A stretch of 8,215 nucleotides of DNA from Campylobacterales bacterium (GCA_027065635.1 JAMONQ010000132.1:1-8215), one strand, 5' to 3'; positions 1 through 6,364 are shown, counted from the first letter of the stretch. A program made the numbers and translations. Notes: a model not told the origin generated them from the sequence alone.

Positions 1-255
1 CGGGTGATGGAGGTCGAGGAGTGTAAAGAGCAGAAATATATTCAGGAATATGAACGAAACTACCGGCATGACACTCTTCACCCCTTCGACACGCTCACCA
101 TACTTCTTGAGCAGGTAGACACCTACTAGGATCACTCCGGTCGCGATACTCTTGGCCCACATGTTGAGTGTAATCATCCACCCCCATACGATGCCGGGCA
201 GCGCCACATCGAGCGTCACCACCGCATGGGTCGCCGCTGTTGTATGTTCTACCAT
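1..255 (-). CDS. NrfD/PsrC-type membrane subunit of a respiratory oxidoreductase (partial, N-terminal 85 residues)
   Basis: My own translation of the minus strand from the ATG at 255-253 stays open to the window edge, giving the first 85 residues; the C-terminal majority is missing. The residues around 20-40 (GIVWGWMITLNMWAKS) and a hydrophobic segment near 62-80 ending in DLHHP resemble the start of NrfD/PsrC polytopic quinol-interacting subunits. In this family the protein anchors the complex in the cytoplasmic membrane and exchanges electrons with the quinone pool. Two membrane helices are visible, at about 22-48 and 62-80. The gene starts one base after the stop of the upstream ferredoxin gene, and its AGGAGG ribosome site (about 263-268) lies inside that gene, so the two are almost certainly co-translated. 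The substrate (polysulfide, thiosulfate, DMSO or other) cannot be told from this fragment. Confidence 0.85.
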   Translation of the reverse strand, partial: MVEHTTAATHAVVTLDVALPGIVWGWMITLNMWAKSIATGVILVGVYLLKKYGERVEGVKSVMPVVSFIFLNIFLLFTLLDLHHP

Positions 256-256
256 C

Positions 257-895
257 TTAGTGACCTCCTATATGTTTTAGATGCGTTATGTTGTCGAAGA
301 GGCTGAAGCCCTCTATACGTTCGCTTGCAAGAGGATTGAGGTTTACTTCGCCGCCGCCTACATAGAAGTGCTTGGGATGGGTATTCTTCTCCGGCTTTCT
401 AACTTTGACGTTGCCCTGGTGCTCCATGATGTATCGGCTGATACTGCTTGCGGGATCGTCGAGGTCTCCGAAGATGTTAGCCTCTACAGGACAGGCAACG
501 ACACATGCCGGCATCATCCCTCCGGCCACACGGTGTGCACAGTAGGTACACTTGTCTGCGGAGTTGGTTTCGGGATCGATATAGATGGCCCCGTAAGGAC
601 ACGCCATGACACATCCGGCGCACCCTATACAGCGCTCCTTGTCCACATTGACTATGCCGTTTTCCAGATAGTGGAGCGCACTTACGGGACAGATACGCTC
701 ACACGGTGCGTTTTCGCAATGGTTGCATCGCAGCGGAGTGAAGGTCCTTTTGGCTTCAGGGAAAGTCCCTACATCCACATACTTGACACGAAGTCTCCAC
801 ATTCCCAGCGGAACGCTGTTTTCCACTTTGCACGAGACCTCGCACCCCTTGCACCCCATGCAGAGCCCAAGATCTACCAAAAAGCCGAGCTTCAT
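257..895 (-). CDS. Four-cluster [4Fe-4S] ferredoxin subunit (PsrB/DmsB/NrfC-like) of a molybdopterin oxidoreductase-type complex
   Basis: This 212-residue protein has the 16-cysteine pattern of electron-transfer subunits such as PsrB, PhsB and DmsB: C12-C15-C18-C22, C57-C60-C65-C69, C89-C92-C95-C99 and C116-C119-C131-C135, with CP motifs at 69-70, 99-100 and 135-136. Such subunits carry four [4Fe-4S] clusters and pass electrons between a membrane NrfD partner and a molybdopterin catalytic subunit. The NrfD-like gene follows one base downstream, which supports this role. There is no Tat or Sec signal in this protein; family members are usually exported with the catalytic subunit. The ATG at 895 is preceded by a strong GAGGAGG site (about 901-907). 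The gene is first in its transcript as far as can be seen, so the catalytic subunit is not upstream and may lie beyond the left edge. The specific reaction remains unassigned. Confidence 0.9.
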   Translation of the reverse strand: MKLGFLVDLGLCMGCKGCEVSCKVENSVPLGMWRLRVKYVDVGTFPEAKRTFTPLRCNHCENAPCERICPVSALHYLENGIVNVDKERCIGCAGCVMACPYGAIYIDPETNSADKCTYCAHRVAGGMMPACVVACPVEANIFGDLDDPASSISRYIMEHQGNVKVRKPEKNTHPKHFYVGGGEVNLNPLASERIEGFSLFDNITHLKHIGGH

Positions 896-921
896 AAACC
901 CCTCCTCTATATAATTTACCT

Positions 922-927
922 ATATTA
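922..927 (-). promoter_or_regulatory. Weak candidate -10 box for the ferredoxin/NrfD operon
   Basis: The minus strand reads TAATAT here, in an A/T-rich stretch 27 bp upstream of the start codon and just upstream of the GAGGAGG ribosome site. No matching -35 was found at the expected distance. Other A/T-rich hexamers nearby could serve equally well, so this is a tentative call. Confidence 0.3.
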
Positions 928-936
928 AATCGTCAG

Positions 937-1033
937 TTTCGCGTTTGAGATTACGGCCGGCGAAGGCGATGGAGCCAAAATCGTTCTCTATCACCCGTTT
1001 TTATGAAGTCGCCCAAAGCCCGCAAACGCGAAA
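937..1033. repeat. 11-bp inverted repeat upstream of the ferredoxin operon
   Basis: TTTCGCGTTTG at 937-947 is perfectly inverted as CAAACGCGAAA at 1023-1033, with 75 bp between the arms. The left arm lies immediately upstream of the presumed ferredoxin promoter. The arms could be paired operator sites for a regulator, or could pair in RNA. No function can be read from sequence alone. Confidence 0.5.
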
Positions 1034-1156
1034 AGCACCTTAAAACAGGAGATAATCCAGTCTAACAATAGTTTTTTTAATCGAAGCTTTATCGGAGCGA
1101 GAAGTCCGTTTTGAAGGTATCCGACAGGGTTTATCTATAATTTTTGGCTATTTTGA

Positions 1157-2605
1157 TCAAGGCTTCTTCGATCCAGGTTCACTTTTATTGATGATGGAGC
1201 ATACAGTAGGCAAAGAGAAACGGACTACCGTGCCCTCACCCCGTTTGGACTCGATATCCAAGCCGATATGGTGAAGCTTTAGAATATACTTGACTATTGC
1301 AAGCCCCAATCCCATGGAGTTGTCCCAGCTGTGCTTGTCGACACGATAGAACTTTTTCGTCACCGACTCTATTTCGCCGTCGTCTATTCCGTCTCCACGA
1401 TCGACGACACTCAAAGAGGTCTGCGTAACTTCGACGACTACATCGTCGTCGGAATACTTCAAAGCGTTGTCTACGAGATTTGTCACTACCATTTCGAACA
1501 TCGTTTTGTCGGCATGAACCGTCACCTGCTCCGACGCCTTCACCACTACACGACGATCCTGGTATTTTTGCATCAGCGCGTTTGCACTCGTCTGTACTAC
1601 AGCTACAATGTCAAAGTCGCTCATCTGCGGCTCTATCTCACTGTTCTCCAGGCGCGTCATGAAGCTCAATCTGTCTATCATTTCACTGATACGGCGGGTA
1701 TTTTCATCGATGCGACTCAAAAATTTCTTGCGAATGGCAAGCGGAAGATCGTCGTCATCCTGAAGTGTTTCGGTATACCCCATGATCGCAGCGACCGGAT
1801 TTTTGAACTCATGGCTGATTGCCGAAATGATTTCGCTCCGCTGCCTGTTCGCAAGACGCAGTTTCGCCGTATATTTTCTCTTTTTCTTCTCGCTTTTCGA
1901 CAACCGTTTCGAGAGCTTTTTCAACAGCATGGCTATCGTCTTGAACTCTTTGGAGAAACCGGCGGAGAATGGTGCGTTGTAGTTTTTGGCCGAGACAGCT
2001 TTGAGGTACTCCGTCACCTTTCCAAGCTCCGCATCTATCTCCTTTTGGATATGGCGGCTTATCAAAAAGCCGACGGCGGTCGCCGCAAGAAATGCCATCG
2101 CGATCCGAAGCCAAAGCTGCGTAAAGTCCCTCATAACCTGATCGAGCGATACAGATAGGCGCAATATGGCATCCTTGCCGTTCCATTTGATCCTTTTTGC
2201 GACATAGATACGATCGTTTTTTACGGTATGCGAGTAACGAACGGCCGTACCGAACCCCTCCCTGCGTGCGGCCATGATCTCCGGACGATTGGCGTGATTC
2301 TCCATCTGTGACACGTCCGCTTCGTTGTCAAAGAGCGGTTTACCGTCTATCGCCACAAGAGTTACACGCAGCCTCCTGCCCATGATATCGCTCATCTCCC
2401 TGGCGGCAATATCGAGAGACTTTCCCTCGTCCAGTCTGGAGCGGACATAGGCGAGTTCACTTCTAAGCTGATTGGTATACTGTTTGATTTCTATATGCTC
2501 TATCGAGTAGTAGATGATCACCGACGTAAATACGAGAGTGCCGACAAGAAGGAGTATGAAGTTGAGATAGAATATCTGTGAAAGTTTAAAGTGAGACTTC
2601 AACAC
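1157..2605 (-). CDS. phoR: PhoR-like membrane sensor histidine kinase
   Basis: This 482-residue kinase would sense phosphate status and phosphorylate the adjacent PhoB. It has a first membrane helix at about 11-33, an extracytoplasmic domain of about 130 residues, a second helix at about 163-183, a HAMP-like and lysine-rich linker to about 250, a dimerisation/phosphoacceptor motif with H265 (SHEFKNP), and an ATPase domain with N-box residues N376/N380, the DRGDG box at 402-406 and GLGLA at 432-436. The linker looks too short for a PAS domain, unlike E. coli PhoR. The start is a GTG that overlaps the last 7 bases of phoB, with AGGAT 6 bases upstream; the nearby ATG is in the phoB frame. The kinase class is certain. 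The PhoR assignment rests on its place behind phoU and phoB, not on a diagnostic sensor domain. Confidence 0.87.
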   Translation of the reverse strand: MLKSHFKLSQIFYLNFILLLVGTLVFTSVIIYYSIEHIEIKQYTNQLRSELAYVRSRLDEGKSLDIAAREMSDIMGRRLRVTLVAIDGKPLFDNEADVSQMENHANRPEIMAARREGFGTAVRYSHTVKNDRIYVAKRIKWNGKDAILRLSVSLDQVMRDFTQLWLRIAMAFLAATAVGFLISRHIQKEIDAELGKVTEYLKAVSAKNYNAPFSAGFSKEFKTIAMLLKKLSKRLSKSEKKKRKYTAKLRLANRQRSEIISAISHEFKNPVAAIMGYTETLQDDDDLPLAIRKKFLSRIDENTRRISEMIDRLSFMTRLENSEIEPQMSDFDIVAVVQTSANALMQKYQDRRVVVKASEQVTVHADKTMFEMVVTNLVDNALKYSDDDVVVEVTQTSLSVVDRGDGIDDGEIESVTKKFYRVDKHSWDNSMGLGLAIVKYILKLHHIGLDIESKRGEGTVVRFSLPTVCSIINKSEPGSKKP

Positions 2606-3267
2606 ATCTGGTATCCTATGCCGCGAACCGACTTGATATAGTTTTTGCTCTTGTCCGGATCTATCTTCTCTTTGAGCCTGTTTACCGCTACGTTGACGGT
2701 ACGATCCTGAAACTCGCCGGTATCTCCCCAGACCCGCTCCAGCAGCTGATCCCTGCTCAAAACTATCTTGCGGTTCTTGACCAGTTCGAGCAAAAGATCG
2801 AATTCGAGTTTCGTAAGCTCCACAGGATGATCCTCTATGAAAACCTCATGGCTTTTCGGTTTGATAGTGATATCTCTATAGCGAATCACTTCACTCTCTT
2901 CGGGCTTGCTTCTTCTTAATATCGCGCGAATCCTGTGCATAAGCTCTTTCAGGTTGAACGGTTTGGTGACATAATCGTCCCCTCCGCGCAAAAAACCCTC
3001 CTCTATCTCGCTCTCCGCAACTTTGGCCGTCAGAAAGATCACCGGTATATCGATCCCACGATCCCTAAGCTCTTTTACGAACTCGCTCCCCTCCCTTCCG
3101 GGAAGGTTTCTGTCCACTATCATCAGATCCGGCCTCTCCTCCTCGAGAAGCTTCTCTACCGGCTGTACGGAAAGAGACGCGAATGTCTCGTAACCCTCCT
3201 TGCCGAGATGATACTCCAGAAGATCGAGCAGATCCCTCTCGTCCTCTATCACTACTATCAGCGCCAT
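2599..3267 (-). CDS. phoB: PhoB-like phosphate response regulator, OmpR/PhoB family
   Basis: This 222-residue protein has a receiver domain followed by a winged-helix DNA-binding domain, the usual length for the family. Receiver residues are all present: acidic E8/D9, phospho-acceptor D52 (IVDRNLPG), T80 (LTAK) and K102 (TKPF). The C-terminal half shows the typical LTKLEFDLL, SRDQLLERVWG and VNRLKEKI segments and ends in the VRGIGYQM strand. When phosphorylated it should bind the TGTAAC-type direct repeats found upstream of pstS and pstC. Its ATG overlaps the phoU stop by one base (TGATG), with GGAGAG 6 bases upstream (3274-3279), and its end overlaps phoR by 7 bases. This suggests strict co-expression of the three proteins. 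The call as PhoB rather than another OmpR-type regulator rests on the pho/pst context and the Pho boxes. Confidence 0.9.
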   Translation of the reverse strand: MALIVVIEDERDLLDLLEYHLGKEGYETFASLSVQPVEKLLEEERPDLMIVDRNLPGREGSEFVKELRDRGIDIPVIFLTAKVAESEIEEGFLRGGDDYVTKPFNLKELMHRIRAILRRSKPEESEVIRYRDITIKPKSHEVFIEDHPVELTKLEFDLLLELVKNRKIVLSRDQLLERVWGDTGEFQDRTVNVAVNRLKEKIDPDKSKNYIKSVRGIGYQMC

Positions 3268-3938
3268 CAGTAGCTCTCCAGTTCTCCGCCTGTCTTGATA
3301 AAGAGCATGAGCTTCGCGACATTTATAGCGTGGTCACTGATCCGCTCCAGCTTTCTGGCAAGCTTCAATACGGTAATGAAATCGACAGGATCGAGATCTA
3401 TACGACAAAGCATTTCGGAGATATCTTTCTGGACGATCGAGTAGAGATCGTCACCTTTGGACTCTTCGACCTTTATGTGGCGATAGAGAGTTCTGATCTC
3501 CTCCTCCGACTTGGCGGCGTCTATCATATGCTCCATATATCTGGTGGCGTTCAGCGCACTTCTGTGAAGCGGTATAAAAGAGGATTCGAGCTCTTTCAGA
3601 TCGAAACCGCTCGCGATCAGCGCCTTGTTGTGCTTGACGTAGGAGCGGATATTGGACGCGGCGTTTACGAGCTCGTTGGTGATCTTCAAATATCCCACCA
3701 TCTCCCTCAGCTGGGTCGCCTCGGGACCGAATAGCGCCAGGGTCTTTATCACTTCGTTGTCTATCTCGTTGGCCTTTGATCTGCACCCCCTGACAGCCTC
3801 TTTCGCGCTATCGAGTCTTTGCATATCTTTCGATTCGAACCCTTCGAAGCAGAGCTCTGCACCCTTTACGATCATTCCGGCAAGCTCTCTCATCATACCG
3901 TTTATCTGATCGAGTTTTTCCTGAAAGTTTGACAGCAT
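3267..3938 (-). CDS. phoU: PhoU phosphate-signalling regulator
   Basis: This 223-residue all-helical protein matches PhoU in length and in its two-repeat layout. PhoU is a cytoplasmic, peripheral protein that couples the Pst transporter to PhoR and restrains the Pho response when phosphate is plentiful. The second repeat has the classical metal-cluster motif ERISDHAINVA (E198, R199, D202, N206), with an acidic ESKGDDLY helix at 159-166. In the first repeat the equivalent position reads NELVNAASNI (88-97), so the expected E and D are both N. The start ATG has AAGGTG upstream (about 3943-3948). It is the first gene of a minus-strand phoU-phoB-phoR operon, divergent from pstS. In E. coli, by contrast, phoU is the last gene of the pst operon. 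The identification is firm. Confidence 0.93.
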   Translation of the reverse strand: MLSNFQEKLDQINGMMRELAGMIVKGAELCFEGFESKDMQRLDSAKEAVRGCRSKANEIDNEVIKTLALFGPEATQLREMVGYLKITNELVNAASNIRSYVKHNKALIASGFDLKELESSFIPLHRSALNATRYMEHMIDAAKSEEEIRTLYRHIKVEESKGDDLYSIVQKDISEMLCRIDLDPVDFITVLKLARKLERISDHAINVAKLMLFIKTGGELESY

Positions 3939-3991
3939 GGAAGCACCTTTTCATTATTTGTTCTATCAGTTTCAAAAGTCTAATCAAACTC

Positions 3992-4008
3992 GGTAACGCT
4001 TTGGTAAC
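3992..4008 (+). promoter_or_regulatory. Upstream Pho-box-like pair of half-sites between phoU and pstS
   Basis: GGTAAC occurs at 3992-3997 and again at 4003-4008, exactly 11 bp apart. This is the same period as the pairs next to the pstS and pstC promoters, and each half-site differs from TGTAAC by one base. The pair starts 32 bp upstream of the main pstS Pho box, so it could extend cooperative PhoB binding. It also lies across the predicted start of the divergent phoU transcript. Confidence 0.6.
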
Positions 4009-4012
4009 AGCT

Positions 4013-4021
4013 ATTATACCA
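4013..4021 (-). promoter_or_regulatory. Candidate extended -10 promoter for the phoU-phoB-phoR operon
   Basis: The minus strand reads TGG followed by TATAAT (4018-4013), an exact extended -10 (TGnTATAAT). No good -35 is visible, which fits an extended -10 type. Transcription would start near 4006, giving a leader of about 67 nt before phoU. The element sits between two pairs of PhoB-like half-sites, so PhoB could modulate it. Confidence 0.55.
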
Positions 4022-4023
4022 AC

Positions 4024-4040
4024 TGTAACCGAACTGTATC
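4024..4040 (+). promoter_or_regulatory. Pho box of pstS
   Basis: Two direct 11-bp repeats, AACTGTAACCG (4021-4031) and AACTGTATCCG (4032-4042), contain half-sites TGTAAC (4024-4029) and TGTATC (4035-4040). They resemble the E. coli PhoB consensus built on TGTCA repeats with an 11-bp period. The second half-site ends exactly 10 bp before the candidate -10, as at the pstC promoter, so the box would replace the -35. Confidence 0.8.
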
Positions 4041-4050
4041 CGTGCCGTTT

Positions 4051-4056
4051 TACAAT
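4051..4056 (+). promoter_or_regulatory. -10 box of the pstS promoter
   Basis: TACAAT lies 10 bp after the Pho box, with no recognisable -35 other than the Pho box itself. The predicted transcript start is near 4063, giving a leader of about 24 nt. This makes a translation start at the upstream GTG (4042) impossible from this promoter and supports the ATG at 4087. Confidence 0.7.
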
Positions 4057-4074
4057 CACATCGTCAAAACCCAC

Positions 4075-4081
4075 GAAGGAG
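4075..4081 (+). promoter_or_regulatory. Ribosome binding site that fixes the pstS start
   Basis: GAAGGAG lies 5 bases before the ATG at 4087. No such site precedes the in-frame GTG at 4042, and the peptide from 4087 begins with a clean signal sequence. Confidence 0.85.
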
Positions 4082-4086
4082 TGAAA

Positions 4087-5082
4087 ATGGTCAAGAAGAC
4101 AGTCGCCATACTTACGGCAGGTTTCATAGCGGCAAGTGCGGCGAACATTAGTGGTGCCGGCGCCTCGTTCCCGGCCCCGGTATATTTCGACTGGGCATAC
4201 ATATATCAAAAAGAGACTGGCAGTCAGGTCAACTACCAGTCTATAGGATCGGGCGGCGGTATCAAGCAGGTAAGCGCCCGTACGATTGATTTCGGAGCCA
4301 GCGACAAGCCTCTCAAAAAAAGAGCACTGGATAAAAAACGGCTCTATCAGTTTCCAGCGGTAATCGGCTCTATCGTAGCCGCCTACAATATCCCCGGTGT
4401 AAAGGATGGAGAGCTCAAACTCGAAAACCGAGATCTCGCCGACATATTCCTCGGCAAGATAAAGTACTGGGATGACGAACGGATCACGGAAGACAATCCG
4501 AATCTAAAACTTCCGCATGAAGAGATTGTAGTGTGCCACAGGGCGGACGGCTCCGGCACCACCTTCAACTTCAGCTATTTTCTCTCCCACGTCAGCGACG
4601 AGTGGGCCGACAACGTAGGGATAGGAAAAGCGCTCGACTGGCCGACCGGTCTCGGAGGAAAGGGTAACGAAGGTGTATCGAGCCTCATTTCGCAAAACCC
4701 TTACAGTATCGGTTATGTAGAGTATGCCTATAAACTCAAAAACGGCTTCGGTGCAGCCGTGCTACAGACAAAAAGCGGCAAGTGGGTCGAAGCCGATGAG
4801 GAAAATTTCAAGGCAGCCGCCAAATATGCGAAGTGGACACCCAAAAAGCACTTCTATCAGATTCTGGCTCTGCAGCCCGGAGACAACAGTTATCCGATCG
4901 TGGCCGCTACATTCATTCTGCTGCCTCGTGAAAACGCCCAAATGAACAAAGAGGTTGTGAAGTTTTTCGATTTCGCTTTCAAAAATGGAGACGAAGATGC
5001 GAGAAAACTCGGATACATTCCGTTACCGGAAGATACAAAAGAGATGATCAGAGGCTACTGGAGAGAGCACGGACTCTATTAA
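4087..5082 (+). CDS. pstS: PstS, periplasmic phosphate-binding protein of the Pst ABC transporter
   Basis: This 331-residue protein binds phosphate in the periplasm and delivers it to PstC/PstA. The N-terminus is a Sec signal peptide (MVKK followed by a hydrophobic stretch, with cleavage probably after A18). The family motifs follow in order: GAGASFPAPVYFDW (23-36), SIGSGGGI (52-59), DFGASDKPL (68-76), RADGSGTTFNF (152-162), then GLGGKGNEGV and SIGYVEYAY. By comparison with E. coli PstS, the phosphate-contacting residues are probably S27/F28, S55, D73, R152, and S156 to T158. Only T to S at position 27 departs from the E. coli residues. The ATG at 4087 is preferred over an in-frame GTG at 4042, which falls inside the Pho-box repeat and upstream of the predicted transcript start. 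It leads an operon-like set with the porin, and its own Pho box predicts induction by phosphate starvation. Confidence 0.95.
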   Translation: MVKKTVAILTAGFIAASAANISGAGASFPAPVYFDWAYIYQKETGSQVNYQSIGSGGGIKQVSARTIDFGASDKPLKKRALDKKRLYQFPAVIGSIVAAYNIPGVKDGELKLENRDLADIFLGKIKYWDDERITEDNPNLKLPHEEIVVCHRADGSGTTFNFSYFLSHVSDEWADNVGIGKALDWPTGLGGKGNEGVSSLISQNPYSIGYVEYAYKLKNGFGAAVLQTKSGKWVEADEENFKAAAKYAKWTPKKHFYQILALQPGDNSYPIVAATFILLPRENAQMNKEVVKFFDFAFKNGDEDARKLGYIPLPEDTKEMIRGYWREHGLY

Positions 5083-5092
5083 CGTAGAGCTT

Positions 5093-5098
5093 TATAAT
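5093..5098 (+). promoter_or_regulatory. Candidate -10 box upstream of the porin
   Basis: A perfect TATAAT lies in the 70-bp spacer between pstS and the porin, 54 bp before the porin start. No -35 or good Pho box is placed correctly: only a partial half-site (ATTAAC, 5078-5083) overlaps the pstS stop. It may be a secondary promoter, with read-through from pstS also likely since no terminator is visible. Confidence 0.4.
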
Positions 5099-5135
5099 AT
5101 AATGAAATCGTCGCAAAAGAGAGCGGCACAAAAAA

Positions 5136-5146
5136 AAGGAGAGGGA
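5136..5146 (+). promoter_or_regulatory. Ribosome binding site that fixes the porin start
   Basis: AAGGAGAGGGA lies 6 to 11 bases before the ATG at 5153. The upstream in-frame ATG at 5102 has no such site and is preceded directly by the TATAAT box, so the first 17 codons from 5102 are not expected to be translated. Confidence 0.8.
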
Positions 5147-5152
5147 ACGACA

Positions 5153-6364
5153 ATGAAAAAGATAATGATCTCTGCGGCTACGGTTGCCGCACTTTCAGTA
5201 GCGGCTGCGGCTGCACCCGTCACACTTTACCAGGATACAGTTACCGGCGCCATCTATACAAAGCCGGGAGAAAATCGTGTCGAGCTCGGTGACTTCATCA
5301 GTGCCAAGGAGCAGTATGTAGAAGATCAGACGATGCTCTCCAAGCTGAACAAAAAACTCGGAGTCAAAGTCAAAGCCAAGGTTCCGGTTCTGAAATTCAG
5401 CGGCAAACACTATATCGGATACACCTACACCGACGACAAAACGTACGCGAACGAGGATTCGAGCACTTTCGAAACGAGAAGAAACTACCTCCAGGTCAAA
5501 GCCTACTGGAACAAAAAGGATTATATGCGTCTTACGCTGGACACATATCAAAACGACACCGATGACAGCTGGGCGGTCAGGCTCAAATATGCATACATAT
5601 TCATAAGCGACATACTCCCCTACACAGGAGTGGAGTTCGGTCAGTCGCACAGAAGCTGGATCGACTGGGAAGAGCACCACGGCTGGTGGTACCGATCCAT
5701 ATCCAAAACATTCATCGAAGACAAACATGCGGCGGATCTGACGAACTCTGCCGATATCGGAGTGAACTTCAAGACCAAAACTCCATACTTCAGCTCCGAA
5801 ATCGGCGTATACAACGGCGAAGGATACCACGGCAAGCATGAAGGTACCGAAATGAGCTACGAGTGGAGGCTTACCGCCAACGTACTTGGAACCGGAAAGA
5901 AGAAAGTGCATATGGACGACGAGTATCTCGATATCTCTTTTACCGGTCAGTACAACAACGACAACTACTACAAGACGGACTACCTCGGCAACCCCTCGAA
6001 GAAGCAGTGGTGGGGTATCCATGCCGTCTACAACCAGCCGATGTTCCTCGTCGCCGGTATGTATGTAGACTCGAGCTCGAGCACATACAACAGCGGCAAG
6101 GGAAGAGGTACCGGATATAGCTTCAACGGCGAATTCAGACCTGTTAAAAAGTGGTCCATCCTCGGTCGCTACGACTACTGGGAAGTCGAAAACGATATGG
6201 AAGCCGGCTCATATGCGGGAAAAGAGAAAACCCAGTATATCGTCGGTGTAGCCTACGACTACAACAAAAATGTAAAACTCATAGGAAACCTCACCTCATA
6301 CGACGACAAGGTAAACAAGGCCGAAGCCGACAAGATCATGTTCACCGCGGAAGTACACTGGTAA
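5153..6364 (+). CDS. Outer-membrane porin, probably phosphate-starvation induced (OprP/OprO-like beta-barrel)
   Basis: This 403-residue protein begins with a Sec signal peptide (MKKIMISAATVAALSVAAAAA, cleaved near residue 21). It continues with alternating aromatic/polar strands separated by acidic or glycine-rich turns, typical of a beta-barrel. Aromatic-rich segments include 107-118, 137-150, 209-226 and 283-303, with GVYNGEGY at 218-225, a segment type common in phosphate-selective and Campylobacterota porins. The chain ends in an aromatic residue (VHW), as expected for an outer-membrane barrel insertion signal, with W instead of the more usual F. The mature N-terminus has no obvious coiled-coil SLH domain, although a lysine-rich stretch lies at 64-77. 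Its place between pstS and pstC suggests that it supplies phosphate to the periplasm, like PhoE or OprP elsewhere. Phosphate selectivity is inferred from context, not from a recognised selectivity motif. Confidence 0.8.
   Translation: MKKIMISAATVAALSVAAAAAPVTLYQDTVTGAIYTKPGENRVELGDFISAKEQYVEDQTMLSKLNKKLGVKVKAKVPVLKFSGKHYIGYTYTDDKTYANEDSSTFETRRNYLQVKAYWNKKDYMRLTLDTYQNDTDDSWAVRLKYAYIFISDILPYTGVEFGQSHRSWIDWEEHHGWWYRSISKTFIEDKHAADLTNSADIGVNFKTKTPYFSSEIGVYNGEGYHGKHEGTEMSYEWRLTANVLGTGKKKVHMDDEYLDISFTGQYNNDNYYKTDYLGNPSKKQWWGIHAVYNQPMFLVAGMYVDSSSSTYNSGKGRGTGYSFNGEFRPVKKWSILGRYDYWEVENDMEAGSYAGKEKTQYIVGVAYDYNKNVKLIGNLTSYDDKVNKAEADKIMFTAEVHW

Larger units (their letters stand above)
896..1156. other. 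Intergenic region upstream of the ferredoxin/NrfD operon and downstream of phoR
   Basis: This 261-bp gap separates the end of phoR from the start of the ferredoxin gene, both on the minus strand. It should hold the minus-strand promoter of the ferredoxin operon. A possible -10 (TAATAT, minus strand, 927-922) lies about 27 bp before the start codon, but I see no convincing -35. An 11-bp inverted repeat (937-947 and 1023-1033) sits just upstream. I found no clear intrinsic terminator for phoR and no credible small gene. Confidence 0.6.

Noticed and set aside
281..928. A 215-codon open frame on the plus strand over the ferredoxin gene
   Set aside because: The minus-strand gene has all 16 cluster cysteines and a strong ribosome site; the plus-strand frame is a shadow.
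1003..1065. A 20-codon basic peptide in the gap between phoR and the ferredoxin gene
   Set aside because: It starts with ATG but has no ribosome site or promoter support, and is too short to distinguish from chance.
1071..1078. Run of seven T on the plus strand in the phoR/ferredoxin gap, considered as a terminator tail
   Set aside because: No plus-strand gene ends here and no hairpin precedes it; both flanking genes are on the minus strand.
1331..2158. A 275-codon open frame on the plus strand inside phoR
   Set aside because: It is antisense to the well-supported kinase domains; its translation is rich in His, Arg and Tyr with no recognisable domain.
3183..3734. Plus-strand open frame across the phoB/phoU junction
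   Set aside because: It is antisense to two strongly supported genes and has no domain or ribosome site.
5195..6022. A 275-codon open frame on the minus strand inside the porin
   Set aside because: It lies fully antisense to the porin, has valine-rich low-complexity translation from the repeated Tyr/Asp codons, no ribosome site and no family resemblance.
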